From: AP-15 sp963785565
Lineage (GTDB): Bacteria; Pseudomonadota; Alphaproteobacteria; ATCC43930; CGMCC-115725
Reading direction: 5' to 3'
Length of the DNA: 64,000 bases
Assembly: GCA_963785565.1 (NCBI GenBank)
Contig: CAWAVV010000020.1
Coordinates: forward strand, 62,001 to 126,000
The translations under genes and the position numbers were made by a program. Shown here in pieces: positions 36,005 through 45,826 of the stretch. Numbering within the stretch: position 1 is the first letter of the stretch; the number at the start of each line of letters is the position of its first letter. Under the pieces are notes generated by a model, which worked only from the letters and a program-made list of their open reading frames with translations, did no database searches and was not told where the DNA came from.

Positions 36005-37803
36005 CTGCGACCCGCCGGCTTGCCGCGATCCTGGCCGCCGATATGGCGGGGTATTCGCGGCTGATGGGGGCGGACGAGGAAGGCACGCTCGAACGGTTGA
36101 AGGCGCTGCGCCGCGAGCTGCTCGATCCGAAAATCGCCGAGCACCATGGCCGCATCGTCAAGACCACCGGCGACGGCATGCTGGTGGAATTTGCCAGCGT
36201 CGTCGATGCGGTGCGCTGCGCGGTCGCGGTGCAGCAGGCGATGCCCGAGCGGGACACCGGTGTCGCGGCGGACAGCCGCATCGAATTGCGCATCGGCATC
36301 AATCTCGGCGACGTGATCGTCGAGGGCGACGACCTCTATGGCGACGGCGTCAACATCGCCGCACGGATCGAGGCCTTGGCCGATGCCGGCGGGGTGTTCG
36401 TCTCCAACACGGTTCATGACCAGGTGCGCGACCGGCTGCCCTTCGTCTTCGAGGATTTAGGCGAGCAGCAGGTCAAGAATATCGCGCGTCCAGTGCGAGT
36501 CTATGCGTTCCGCCCCAACGCCGTTGCCGACCTGCCTGCACCGAGCGTCCTGCCCATCCCGCCAATCTCCGAGGCCGCCGCGACGCCACGCCTGTCGATC
36601 GTGGTGCTGCCATTCGCAAATCTCAGTGGCGACCAAGAGCAGCAATATTTCGCAGACGGCATCACCGAGGATCTAACGACCGATCTGTCGCGGCTCGCGG
36701 ACATGTTCGTCATCTCGCGCAACACCGCGTTCACCTACCGGAACAAGCAGGTCGACACAAAGCAGATCGGCCGCGAGCTGGGCGTCCGCTATGTATTGGA
36801 AGGAAGCGTCCGGCGGTCGAGCAACCGGCTTCGCATCAATGCACAGCTGATCGACACCGAGACCGATGGGCATGTGTGGGCCGAGCGCTTCGACAACGAC
36901 ACGAGCGACCTGTTTGCCGTGCAAGACGAAATTACCAGCCGGATCGCGATCACGCTCAACCTCGAGTTGGTCGCCGCGGAGGTCGGCCGCACCGCCGAGC
37001 ATCCCGACGCGCTGGACTACATTCTCCGCGGACGTGCCGCTAATGAACAAGCCGAACGCGCGAGACAACTACGCCGCGGCGATTAGTTTGTTCGAGCGCG
37101 CGCTGGTGCTCGACCCAAACTCCGTCGAGGCGCAAAGCCGTTTGGCGAGAGCGCTGGTGGGGCGGGTGTTCGAAGATATGACGTCTTCCCGCGCTGCGGA
37201 CATCGGGTATGCAGAGGAGATGGTGGAACGGGCCTTGGCGCAATTCCCAAATCACCCGCACGCGCGCTACGTTAAAGGCCAACTGCTCCGTTGGCAGACA
37301 CCGCTTCGACGAAGCAATTGTCGAATACGAAACCTCGCTCGCGTTCAATCGAAACTTCTTGAACGCCTACGTCCATATCGCGCGGTGCAAGTTGCTCACC
37401 GGCTCGGTGGGGGAGGCGATCCGGCTATATCAGCAAGCCATCCGTCTCAGCCCCCGCGATCCCAATATTTCCGTAGTGTACTGGGGCATCGGGGAGGCAC
37501 ATCTCTTACAGTCACGAATCGACGACTCAATTCTTTGGTTCGAAAAAGCGCGCAGCGCCAATCCGGCGTTTGGGGCGCAATCATGCCTCGCTCGCCGCCG
37601 CCTATGCGCTTAAGGGAGACACCGAACGGGCTGGCCTTCGAACTAAGCGAAGCCAGAAGGCTGAGCGGCGACGATCGTTATTCGAGCATCGCGGGCTTAC
37701 AGGCCTCCGGAATTGGAATTTCTTTGGGGTGGCGACCATCCGTTCGCTTTACGAGACCACTTATTTCGCCGGTCTGCGCAAAGCCGGTGTGCCGGAGGAG
37801 TGA
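36001..37803 (+). pseudogene. class III cyclase / TolB-like / TPR protein, intact cyclase and TolB regions, decayed 3' end
   Basis: ATG 36001 opens a 361-residue frame. It starts with a class III nucleotidyl cyclase domain (RRLAAILAADMAGYSRLMGADEEGTLERL, GRIVKTTGDGMLVEF, IRIGINLGDVIVEGDDLYGDGVNIAARIEALA), then a TolB-like domain nearly identical to that of the preceding gene. The TPR region is broken by at least five single-base shifts (near 37040, 37303, 37580, 37632, 37712) but remains readable to SLYETTYFAGLRKAGVPEE at 37803. Such proteins pair cAMP production with a TPR module. The damage is too dense for one error event, so decay is likely. It overlaps the upstream gene by 4 bp. Confidence 0.72.
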
Positions 37804-38187
37804 CCGGCAAGGGTGGTGCGAACTGAGCTGATCAGCCGCATCGCAATCATAATATAGCCAAAATCGCATCGCATAGTCGGCCGTTGGCGGCGGCAAAAAG
37901 GGTCCGCGGGTAGGACCAAGGCGATGGATAAATAATCGAATTCGGTTAGACGGCTTGCCCGTCAGCCTTGCTGGGCTCGCCCGGCCCCGGGGCCTGGTCG
38001 CCCTCCGCAACCTATCGGCGAGAATTTGCTGCTGATTTGCTGCGGACGCAGCAATCACTCAGGAGCTACATAACTATAAATTGTGGAGACTTGGCCAAAC
38101 AAGCAGACGATTTGCACCCTCCCCCTTCTTCCGAGCGGGCTGCTCCCTCTCCCCGCGAGCGGGGAGAGGGCCGGGGTGAGGGGCGCG
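37804..38187. other. gene-free 384-bp spacer
   Basis: No coding frame with recognisable similarity is present. The first half is less GC-rich than the surroundings (AATCATAATATAGCC, GATAAATAATCGAATTC). The second half has the short direct theme TTTGCTGCTGATTTGCTGCG near 38026-38046 and a strong GC hairpin at 38145-38170. It looks like scar or repeat DNA downstream of the decayed cyclase/TPR gene. Confidence 0.5.
38145..38170. repeat. 12-bp perfect hairpin CCCTCTCCCCGC/GCGGGGAGAGGG
   Basis: CCCTCTCCCCGC (38145-38156) pairs perfectly with GCGGGGAGAGGG (38159-38170) around a 2-base GA centre. There is no T-tract, so it is not a standard intrinsic terminator. A related but imperfect hairpin occurs at 55091-55127. 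Both sit beside remnants of TPR genes and look like members of a dispersed intergenic repeat. Confidence 0.7.
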
Positions 38188-38776
38188 TCAGATATGCCGG
38201 CCGCGCAGTTCGTTGTTGGTGTGGCGGTCGCCGGCGAGCCAGCGCGCGAGTTCGCTGTGCGCGTCGGCGCGGCGGATCGCGTCGATCTCGGCTGCGTCTT
38301 CCGGGTCCTGGGTGAACTCGACGATCAGCCCGTCGGGCGAGGCGACATAGATCGACTTGCAATAGCCGTGATTGGTCTCGCGGTATTTTTCGCCAGCCGC
38401 TTCGAGCCGCTGCTTCAGCTCCTCATAGGTTTCGGGCTCGGCCTTGAACGCGATGTGGAAGTGACTCCCGACCTTGGCCGGCTTCTCGGCCTGGGTCAGC
38501 GCGTACATCTCCGGGTCGGCGAACTGGAAGAAGGCGAGCGCGCCGCCATCGGCCATCGCAAAAAAGGTGTGGCAGAACTCGACCTCGCGCTGCAAATCGG
38601 TCTCTGAAATTCTTTTCGCACCAGGTCGCTACCAGCGGAATACCGAGCAAATCCTCAAAAAACCGGCGGTTGACCTCGTGGTCCTTCACGACAAAGGCGT
38701 TGTGGTGCAAGCGCGACGGCAGCCGCGACAACAAGCCCTTGGTCCGTGATCCGGCCGCAACCTCGATCGTATCCAT
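38188..38776 (-). CDS. VOC family extradiol-dioxygenase-like protein; one frameshift
   Basis: From ATG 38776: MDTIEVAAGSRTKGLLSRLPSRLHHNAFVVKDHEVNRRFFEDLLGIPLVATWCEK. The first metal-ligand His is in LHHNAFVV. An extra base near 38611 shifts the frame, after which ISETDLQREVEFCHTFFAMADGGALAFFQF, SHFHIAFKAEPETYEEL (second His) and KSIYVASPDGLIVEFTQDPEDA (Glu ligand in IVEF) continue to 38188. The corrected product has 195 residues and all three ligand positions of the vicinal oxygen chelate fold. Likely a ring-cleavage dioxygenase-like enzyme; substrate unknown. It is divergent from the LLM oxidoreductase. Confidence 0.82.
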
Positions 38777-38925
38777 CTTCACCCTCCCTGGTGTGCACGT
38801 CCGACTTGCCGGCAACGATACCACAAAACCGGCGTTGCATGCCCGCTCTGATGGCTCGGCGGTTGGCACCGGCCGCAAAGATGCTGCATGCTGGCGGCAA
38901 CGCCACCCAGAGACAGGGGAATTTC

Positions 38926-39750
38926 GTGAAAATAAGCACAATGGTTCGCTTCGGCGCCGGCACGGGACCGCATGACCGGCTGCTCGGTCGCACGGCCGAT
39001 TATGCCCGGCGCATCGAAGCCGCCGGGTTTCCCGGGATCTGGGTCGGCGATTCGATGGGCCGCGGGCGGCCGACCCTCGATCCGCTGGTGGAACTGGCGG
39101 TGCTTGCCGCGGTGACCGAGCGCGTCGAACTCGGCATCGGGGTATTGCAGTTGTCGTTGCGCCACCCGATCGAGCTCGCTCATCGGGTGCAATCGGTCCA
39201 GGCATTGTCGGGCGGCCGGCTGCGCCTCGGCGTCGGCAGCGGCTCGACGCGGGCGGATTTCGAACTGCTCGGCCTCGATTACGACCATCGCTTCCGCGCG
39301 ATGAGAATTGCGCTCGAGACCATGCACAAGGTGTGGCGCGGCGAGCCGGTTAATGGCGGAACATTGTCGATATGGCCGGGATGCGAAGGCGGACCGCCGA
39401 TCCTGATGGGGGCGTGGCGCAGCCCGCGCTGGATCACCTATGCAGCGAAGGAGTGCCAGGGATGGACCCCGTCCGGCCGCTTCAGCAGCTGGGAAGATCT
39501 CGAATACGGCATGCGCATCTATCGCGAGGCGGGCGGCACTAACGCCGTGCTTGCAAACACCGCCGTCGATCTCGACAACCGGCCCGAATCGGCAGAACTC
39601 GCCGCGGCCACCAACGTCGCGCTGGTCTGTCCGCCGGACGAGGCGCGGCGGCGGCTGAAGCGAATGGAGCAGCTGGGCTTCGACGAGGTTCTGTTGGTTT
39701 CTCAATATGGCGAGTTCGAGCAGCTCGAACGGGCGCGCGATCTTCTCTGA
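38926..39750 (+). CDS. LLM class flavin-dependent oxidoreductase
   Basis: 274 residues from GTG 38926, which has AGGGGA 5 nt upstream and gives the family-typical start (M)KISTMVRFG. It is a luciferase-like TIM barrel: YARRIEAAGFPGIWVGDS (strand-helix 1), LVELAVLAAVTERVELGIGVLQLSLRHPIELAHRVQSVQALSGGRLRLGVGSGS (flavin or F420 phosphate site) and PPILMGAWRSPRWITYAAKECQGW. It probably reduces or oxidises an unknown substrate with FMN or F420. It lies upstream of an SDR and an acetolactate-synthase-like gene in the same direction, which may form a small catabolic unit. Confidence 0.88.
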   Translation: MKISTMVRFGAGTGPHDRLLGRTADYARRIEAAGFPGIWVGDSMGRGRPTLDPLVELAVLAAVTERVELGIGVLQLSLRHPIELAHRVQSVQALSGGRLRLGVGSGSTRADFELLGLDYDHRFRAMRIALETMHKVWRGEPVNGGTLSIWPGCEGGPPILMGAWRSPRWITYAAKECQGWTPSGRFSSWEDLEYGMRIYREAGGTNAVLANTAVDLDNRPESAELAAATNVALVCPPDEARRRLKRMEQLGFDEVLLVSQYGEFEQLERARDLL

Positions 39751-39855
39751 CCGACCTCACAGCCGTCGGCCGGGCTTGCCGACCCGTCGGCGGCTTGACA
39801 GCCGGCGTGGCGGGGGCATGCTGGGCCGCACACCGATCTCTGCTGAGGGGGCGAC

Positions 39856-40617
39856 ATGATCAGTGCGGATCTCACCGGTAAAACGGCGCTGATTACCGGC
39901 GCGGCCTCGGGCATCGGCCTCGCCGCGGCGGAGATCTTCTCGCGCTGCGGCGCGACGGTGGCACTGAACCACCTGCCCGACGACCCGCGCGGGCCGGCTC
40001 AAGTCGAACGGCTCAAAGCCGAGGGCCGTCGGGTCGTCGCCGCGGCGGGCGACGTGGCGCGGCCGGGCCAGGCCGAGCGGATGGTGGCGAGCGCGATCGA
40101 CGCGCTCGGCCGGCTCGATTTTCTGGTCAACAATGCCGGGACCCCGGCCACGCCGACGCCGATCCCGTTTTCCGATCTCGACGCGCTGACCGAGGATTTC
40201 TGGTCGACGATCCTGACGACCAACCTGATCGGGCCGTTCCGCTGCGCCCATGCCGCGGCGCCGGCGCTGAAAGCGGCGCGGGGGGCGATCTGCAACACCG
40301 CCTCGATCGCCGGGGTCATGGGATCAGGCAGCAGCATTCCCTATGCGACCAGCAAGGCCGGGCTGATCAATCTGACGCGCAGCCTCGCGCGCACTCTGGC
40401 GCCCGAAATCCGGGTCAACGCGGTGGCGCCGGGCTTTGTCGACAGCCCGTGGAACAAGGATTGGCCGGCCGACCGCAAACAGACTTCGATCGAGCGCACG
40501 CCATTGAAGCGCGCGTGCAAGCCCGAAGACATCGCCGAGACGATGTTTTTCCTGTGCGCCGGGGCGGCGATGATCACCGGCCAGACGGTCATCGTCGATG
40601 GCGGCCTGACGCTTTAG
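39856..40617 (+). CDS. SDR family NAD(P)-dependent oxidoreductase
   Basis: 253 residues, classical SDR. TGAASGIG (TGxxxGIG cofactor motif near residue 15), DFLVNNAG (NNAG), the catalytic Ser in CNTASIAGVMG, the YxxxK motif as YATSKAGLINLTRSLAR, and the C-terminal FFLCAGAAMITGQTVIVDGGLTL are all present. The residue after the second strand (LNHLPDD, no acidic residue at the usual place) does not clearly favour NAD over NADP. It oxidises or reduces a hydroxyl/keto group. ATG 39856 has a GGGGG-type site upstream. The next gene begins 49 bp later, so co-transcription is likely. Confidence 0.92.
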   Translation: MISADLTGKTALITGAASGIGLAAAEIFSRCGATVALNHLPDDPRGPAQVERLKAEGRRVVAAAGDVARPGQAERMVASAIDALGRLDFLVNNAGTPATPTPIPFSDLDALTEDFWSTILTTNLIGPFRCAHAAAPALKAARGAICNTASIAGVMGSGSSIPYATSKAGLINLTRSLARTLAPEIRVNAVAPGFVDSPWNKDWPADRKQTSIERTPLKRACKPEDIAETMFFLCAGAAMITGQTVIVDGGLTL

Positions 40618-40666
40618 CCCGAAAAGGCGGGCCGGACGCCCGCGGTCCCAACGGGAGGAAATTGGA

Positions 40667-42359
40667 TTGAGCGAGCAGCGAACCATCAACGGCGCGCAAT
40701 GGCTGGCGCGGGCGCTGGCCGGGACCGGGATGACCCATGTCTTTTTTGTCGAATCGGTGATGCGCCGGACCCTGATGGAGTTCGAGGATCTGGGCGTGAC
40801 CCGCATTCTCGCCCATTCCGAAAAGGCCGCGGCTTATATGGCCGACGGCTACGCCCGCATCGCCGGGAAGCCGGGAGTGTGCATGGCGCAGTCGGTCGGC
40901 GCCGCCAATCTCGCTTCCGGACTGCAGGACCCCTATCTCGGGCGCAGCCCGGTGGTGGCATTGACCGGGCGCAAGGAGCCGTCGTTCCAGCATCGCAACA
41001 GCTATCAGGAAATCGCCCACGCCCCGCTGTTCGCGGCGGTGACCAAGTTTTCGAGCCCGGTCAATTCGACCGCCGAATTGCCCCGCCTGCTGCGCCATGC
41101 CTGGCGCGCGGCATTGGCCGACACCGCCGCGGCCAACTCATCTCGATTTCTGCGGCTTGCAGGGCGACGTCATCGAACTCGGCCAGACCAGCGAGCCGAC
41201 GGTCATCGATCCCGAGGCGCGGCACATTCCGGCGCATCGGCCGGTCGCCGACGAGAACGACATCGAGCGCGCCGCCGCGGCATTGACCGCGGCTCGACGA
41301 GTCGCGATCGTTGCCGGCGACGGGGCCTTGGCCTCGCAAGCCGGCCCGGAGGTGCTCGCCCTGGCAGAGGCGCTGGCGGCGCCGATCGCAACCACGCTCG
41401 GCGCCCGCGCTCTGATCCCGAGTCGCCATCCCCTGGCGGCCGGCGTGCCCGGCAGCTATTCGGCGCCGCCGGCCAATCGCATCGTTCATGGCGCCGAGCT
41501 CGTGCTCTATGTCGGTTGCGACACCGGCGACCAAGTCACCTTGAACTGGACCGTGCCGCCGCTCGCCACGAAAATCGTGCAGATCGACGCCGATCCGCTC
41601 GAGATCGGGCGCAGCTATCCGAACACGATCGGGGTGGTCGGCGACCCCAAGGCGAGCGTGGCCCGCCTCGCCCAGGCGATCGGCCGCCCGGCGCGCGATC
41701 GCGGCTTTGCCGAGGAAGCGGCGCGCATCGTCGCCGATTGGCGGGCGACGATGGCGCCGCTCGTCAACGACGACCGGACGCCGATCCGGGTCGAGCGGCT
41801 GTGCGCCGAGATCACCAAGGCGCTGCCGGCCGACGGCATCCTGGTGGCGGATACCGGATATTCCGGCATCTGGACCGGGACGATGATCGACTTCAACGGC
41901 TCGGGTCAGACCTATCTGCGCGCTGCGGGCTCGCTCGGCTGGTCGTTTCCGGCCTCGCTGGGCGCCAAATGCGCGGCGCCGAACCGGGCGGTCCTATGTT
42001 TCACCGGAGATGGCGGTTTCTACTACCATCTGGCCGAGCTCGAATCGGCGCGCCGGTGCGGCATCGCCGCGGTCGTCGTCGTCAACAACAATTCCGGCTT
42101 TGGCCAGAACCTGACCGGAGTGCGCCGCATCGCCGGCAACCGGCCGGGTCGCGGCGAGGCGCTGGTGCGCTTTGGCCCGACCGACTTCACCGCGGTCGCG
42201 AAGAGCTTTGGCGTGCGCGGCATCCGGGTCGAGCGGCCGGGCGAGATTGCCTCCGCTCTGGCTGAGGCGCTCGGCGCCGGGGAACCGGTCGTGGTCGATG
42301 TCGTGACCGACATCGAGCCGCGCGCTCCCGAACCGTGGTCGCCGGGCGTCAGGACATGA
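40667..42359 (+). CDS. thiamine diphosphate enzyme, acetolactate-synthase-like large subunit; one frameshift
   Basis: About 563 residues after correction. The PYR domain: INGAQWLARALAGTGMTHVFFVESV, ILAHSEKAAAYMADGYARIAGKPGVCMAQSVGAAN (catalytic Glu in the HSEKAAA segment), LTGRKEPSFQHRNSYQE. One extra G at 41126 breaks the frame after AALADT; the restored frame reads PRPTHLDFCGLQGDVIEL. The central domain VAIVAGDGALASQAGPE and the PP domain with the ThDP/Mg motif GDGGFYYHLAELESARRCGIAAVVVVNNN follow. It may be an acetolactate synthase-like or oxoacid decarboxylase-like catabolic enzyme; the substrate cannot be named. Confidence 0.86.
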
Positions 42360-42432
42360 CGCACCGCAGAGGCGGCGCGATGGGGTCTGCGAGCTGCGCC
42401 GAAGCCGAGCGCCACGCGAGACCCGGCGAGCC

Positions 42433-44523
42433 TCAGCCGGCGACGCCGAGACTGCGAATTTTGTCGAACACCGGGGCGATCTGGGTCCGATAAATGGGCG
42501 AAGCCGAGCGCGACAGCCATAGCTGCTCGAAGGCGTTTGACGGATACTCCGGAAATTGCTCGCGGAACGAAGCCACCGCCCTAGCGGCTTCGTTGGCCCG
42601 CCCGATCAGCGAAAGGGCGGCCATCAGGAACAGTTGCGCGCTTCCGTAGGTGGGATTGCGCTCGAGGGATTTCCGCAGCAAGCCGATCGACGCCTCGGTG
42701 CGGCCGAGCAGAAGCTCGGCAAATCCACCGAAAAAGAGGAAAATGCTGTGTCGTCGATCTGTTCGATCAAAGCGCATCGCCCGCTCTACGGCGGGCAACG
42801 TCTCGTCGGCGCGGCCGAGAAGGGCCGCATTGTACCCGGCGAACCCGTGAGCGAGCCCGAGCCCTGGATCCAGCGCCAGCGCCTGCTCGATGGCGCGCCC
42901 CGCTTCGTCCAGCTGCCCTGCCGCCGAGTGCAGCATGCCTTGGATACATTTCGCAAGGGCATGTCCCGGCGCGAGGTCGAGCGCGATCGCTACCGCCTCG
43001 CGCCCGAGGTCGGAGGATGCTGCAACGGCATGCGGGTCACCCCACCAAGGGTTGCTGACGAGATGCTGGCAGGTGACCGCGAGACCGGAGAGCGCCTCGA
43101 CATTGCGCGGGTCGTGGGCGAGCGCGGCGAGCAGCCAACTCTGCGCCTCGGCCGTCAGCTCCGGCGTGATCCGACCCTTGATCGCCGTCCCCGCCCGGCT
43201 GAGACACTCATTGACCCCGAACTCGCCGCCCGAGGTCATCACTGCACGGCGGCTCGCCTGCTGCAGGACGAGGAGGTGAAGCTCTCGAGAGATCTGGCGG
43301 GTGATCTTGGTTTGGATCGATTCAAGATCTTCCGGATCAAACTCATACCGATCTGCCCAGCAGTATTCCGCTGTCACCGCATTGGTGATCTGCATGTTGA
43401 CCCGGAACGTCGTCGCGCCGCTGCGTTGAGCGCTCCCGGTAACGACATATTCGATTTCTGCATTTCCTATCCGCGCAGAGATATCGGGAGGCCGCCTCTC
43501 TTCGGCGATCCGCGCAAGCGCCAGCCCGCGGCCGTGGCGCAAGAGATCGGTGACGAGATCGTCAGTAAAGGCTTCCACCAGGTATTGCTGGCGGTGGTCG
43601 CCTGTTAGGTTGCGCACGGGCGCGACAGCCACCGCAATATCGGGCAGCACACAAGGCCATTCTGGCCCCGCTTTTTTGGCGATCGGCGCTAAGTGTCGTT
43701 GGATGGCGGGCCTGGCCGGAAGTCCGGCAAGGGCGTTCGGCAACGCGGCCGCGTCACGATTCGGCATCTCGGCCGCGCGGCCGGCGGCGGCGCCCTCACC
43801 GGCCGTGCCCGAACGCGCTATCTCGTTGGCGAGTGCCTGGGTTTCGGCATCGGGAGCGACCCCAAGTTCGCGCTTCAGGATTTCGGCGCAGGTGCGGTAT
43901 TGCCGCAGCGCTTCCGGTCGCCTCCCCGAATGCGCATAGGCGCGGATCAGGGCGCGCTGACCAATCTCCGAAAGCGAGTCGAGGGCCGCCAATCGACGCG
44001 CCGATTGGATCGCCGCATCATGCTCACCCGCCTCGTCCTGCAGTGCCGTCAGGCGCTGCAAGACGCTGCAAATAAGGTCGAGCGTGCGATCCCGTTCGGC
44101 TGCGAGCCATTCCTGGAAGGGCTCGGAATCAATTACGAAGTCAGCCAAAAATTCGCCGCGATACAACTCGGCAGCGGCGAGCAGCTCGGAACGGTCCGAT
44201 AAACGCGCAAGCCGCTCAAATCGCTCGATGTCGACGTCGACATCTTGGAGGCGGCAATTGGCGAACTCCGCGGCCAAGTGGCGACCGGCGCTCTCACCGA
44301 ATGCTCTCCGCAGCTCCAATAGGCAGTTGCGCAAACTGTGCCGCGCCTGATCCGAACCCTGATAGGGCCACAACAGGTCGGAGAGCCGTTCGCGGCTGAC
44401 CGGCCGGCCCCCCTGGGCCGCCAAATAGGCCAACAGAGCGCGCGCCTTTCTCGGCACCTTCCCCAGCCGGCGTTCACCATTCTCGATTACCAAGGGCCCG
44501 AGGAGGCTGATCAGCAGAGCCAT
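42433..44523 (-). CDS. BTAD / TolB-like / TPR transcriptional regulator
   Basis: 696 residues. The N-terminal winged helix (LLGPLVIENGERRLGKVPRKARALLAYLAAQGGRPVSRERLSDLLWP) is joined to a bacterial transcriptional activation domain (VDIERFERLARLSDRSELLAAAELYRGEFLADF, then RALIRAYAHSGRRPEALRQYRTCAEILKRELGVAPDAET), the SARP/BTAD layout. A TolB-like domain follows (IAVAPVRNLTGDHRQQYLVEAFTDDLVTDLLRH), then TPR helices to the C-terminus. No membrane segment was seen. It shares the middle domain with the two broken genes at 34.3-37.8 kb but has a different head, and unlike them it is intact. It probably activates transcription of nearby genes; targets are unknown. Confidence 0.85.
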   Translation of the reverse strand: MALLISLLGPLVIENGERRLGKVPRKARALLAYLAAQGGRPVSRERLSDLLWPYQGSDQARHSLRNCLLELRRAFGESAGRHLAAEFANCRLQDVDVDIERFERLARLSDRSELLAAAELYRGEFLADFVIDSEPFQEWLAAERDRTLDLICSVLQRLTALQDEAGEHDAAIQSARRLAALDSLSEIGQRALIRAYAHSGRRPEALRQYRTCAEILKRELGVAPDAETQALANEIARSGTAGEGAAAGRAAEMPNRDAAALPNALAGLPARPAIQRHLAPIAKKAGPEWPCVLPDIAVAVAPVRNLTGDHRQQYLVEAFTDDLVTDLLRHGRGLALARIAEERRPPDISARIGNAEIEYVVTGSAQRSGATTFRVNMQITNAVTAEYCWADRYEFDPEDLESIQTKITRQISRELHLLVLQQASRRAVMTSGGEFGVNECLSRAGTAIKGRITPELTAEAQSWLLAALAHDPRNVEALSGLAVTCQHLVSNPWWGDPHAVAASSDLGREAVAIALDLAPGHALAKCIQGMLHSAAGQLDEAGRAIEQALALDPGLGLAHGFAGYNAALLGRADETLPAVERAMRFDRTDRRHSIFLFFGGFAELLLGRTEASIGLLRKSLERNPTYGSAQLFLMAALSLIGRANEAARAVASFREQFPEYPSNAFEQLWLSRSASPIYRTQIAPVFDKIRSLGVAG

Positions 44524-44638
44524 CACCACCGTCCCAATGTAGTGCTACGACGGCCACAATCGACCTGGGCCGACGCGCATCGACCTATTTTGCTCCGAGT
44601 GCGAACTATCATCAAGGGTATAGTAAGTTAAAGCGTGA

Positions 44639-45826
44639 TCAGGCAAGCGCCATCTCGTGCCGTTCTCGTCCCTGATGTACCGCGATCTTTTCTTCGATCA
44701 CGCGACAGAGAGTGTCAAACCCACGACTTCTCAACACGGGCAGCAAGTCCTCGTAAAAGATGGCGCGGTCGCCGACATCCGAAGGAGCTGCGTCCTCCCA
44801 AAGTTTGATCGGCGTGAAGCTCCGGCCGAACGCCCCGGTCTCCTCGACCCCGGCCGCAAGCAGCTCAAGCCGGGTGCGCAAGCACTTCTCGCACTGTCCG
44901 CAATTGGCCTGACCCGCCGGCTTTGCAGGGCACGGTCGCAAGACCGCGAGCGCCGCAGGCCAGCTGGCGATATCGCGCACCTTCTGGAGGCGGGAGAAGC
45001 GCGAGCCGTCGTGAATGACGATAACACGCTGGCTCGACAATAAACCATCGACCGCGGGATGCGATCCCCATGGCACCGGTGTGTTTACCGGGTATGACCC
45101 GCCGATGAACATGAACGCGGGACCGAGGGTCGCCGCGTGCCCGACCGCGGCCAATGCAGCTCCACTATGGCGATGCTCAAAGAAGCCGGGCTGCGACGGC
45201 AAGTGACGAAGATTGGTGCGGCATGGGATGATCCGGATCCCGGTCTCAACGGCCACCGGCTCAAGGCTTCGCAACATCATTCTAAAGCGCTCGTTCTCGG
45301 GATCGCGCGCCCGTTTTCCGATGTCGATCCCGTGGATGAACAAAGCGTCTCGGATGTAGGCGGGGTCCTCTTTGCGGTAGAGGCGTCGATTGCGCATCAG
45401 CATGTGAAGGCCGTCGACGCCCCCGGACAGAAAGGCGACGGCGCGCCGCGGACCGACAGGGATACAGCCACGGCCCCGGGGAACAGATTCGATCTCCGGG
45501 GCGGGGGTAAGCATTCCTCCCCAACTCGTCCACCACGCGTGGACGGTCCGCAGACCCTCGATCAGCATCGGGCAGGGATGGCCTTCGATCCGCACTCGAG
45601 CTTCGCCGTGAATGGCGGCGAGGGGGAAGCAGGCGGTGAGAAATGCATCGGCACTGGGTCGGTCGACTCGCCCCGCGCCATCGCCGCCTGTCCCCGTTTC
45701 GAAAGCACTGTCCTCAATTTCAAAAGTCAGCACCTGATCGGGAAAGTTCCGATCCTCCCATACGACAGTCGCGGAGGAGATCCTCGCGCCGCCGGTCGCC
45801 GTCAGGGCGAGGTTTCTAATTAGCAT
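44639..45826 (-). CDS. PP-loop-like ATPase family protein with C-terminal zinc-type Cys cluster
   Basis: 395 residues. The centre has RRAVAFLSGGVDGLHMLMRNRRL near residue 128, a PP-loop (SGGxDS) motif with the final Ser replaced by Gly. The C-terminal NCGQCEKCLRTRLELLAAG is like the Cys cluster of QueC/ExsB-type enzymes. Between them are FIHGIDIGKRA, IIPCRTNLRHL and FMFIGGSYPVNTPVPWGSHPAVDGLLSS. PP-loop enzymes use ATP to adenylate a substrate. The N-terminal 120 residues have no known domain. QueC and asparagine-synthase-like proteins are the nearest types, but the altered P-loop leaves the activity open. It is followed on the upstream side by AT-rich DNA and an ISAs1 element. Confidence 0.7.
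   Translation of the reverse strand: MLIRNLALTATGGARISSATVVWEDRNFPDQVLTFEIEDSAFETGTGGDGAGRVDRPSADAFLTACFPLAAIHGEARVRIEGHPCPMLIEGLRTVHAWWTSWGGMLTPAPEIESVPRGRGCIPVGPRRAVAFLSGGVDGLHMLMRNRRLYRKEDPAYIRDALFIHGIDIGKRARDPENERFRMMLRSLEPVAVETGIRIIPCRTNLRHLPSQPGFFEHRHSGAALAAVGHAATLGPAFMFIGGSYPVNTPVPWGSHPAVDGLLSSQRVIVIHDGSRFSRLQKVRDIASWPAALAVLRPCPAKPAGQANCGQCEKCLRTRLELLAAGVEETGAFGRSFTPIKLWEDAAPSDVGDRAIFYEDLLPVLRSRGFDTLCRVIEEKIAVHQGRERHEMALA

Noticed and set aside
38145..38170. Intrinsic (Rho-independent) terminator
   Set aside because: The hairpin is strong but has no following T-run on either strand; it matches other intergenic hairpins in the window, so it is listed as a repeat.
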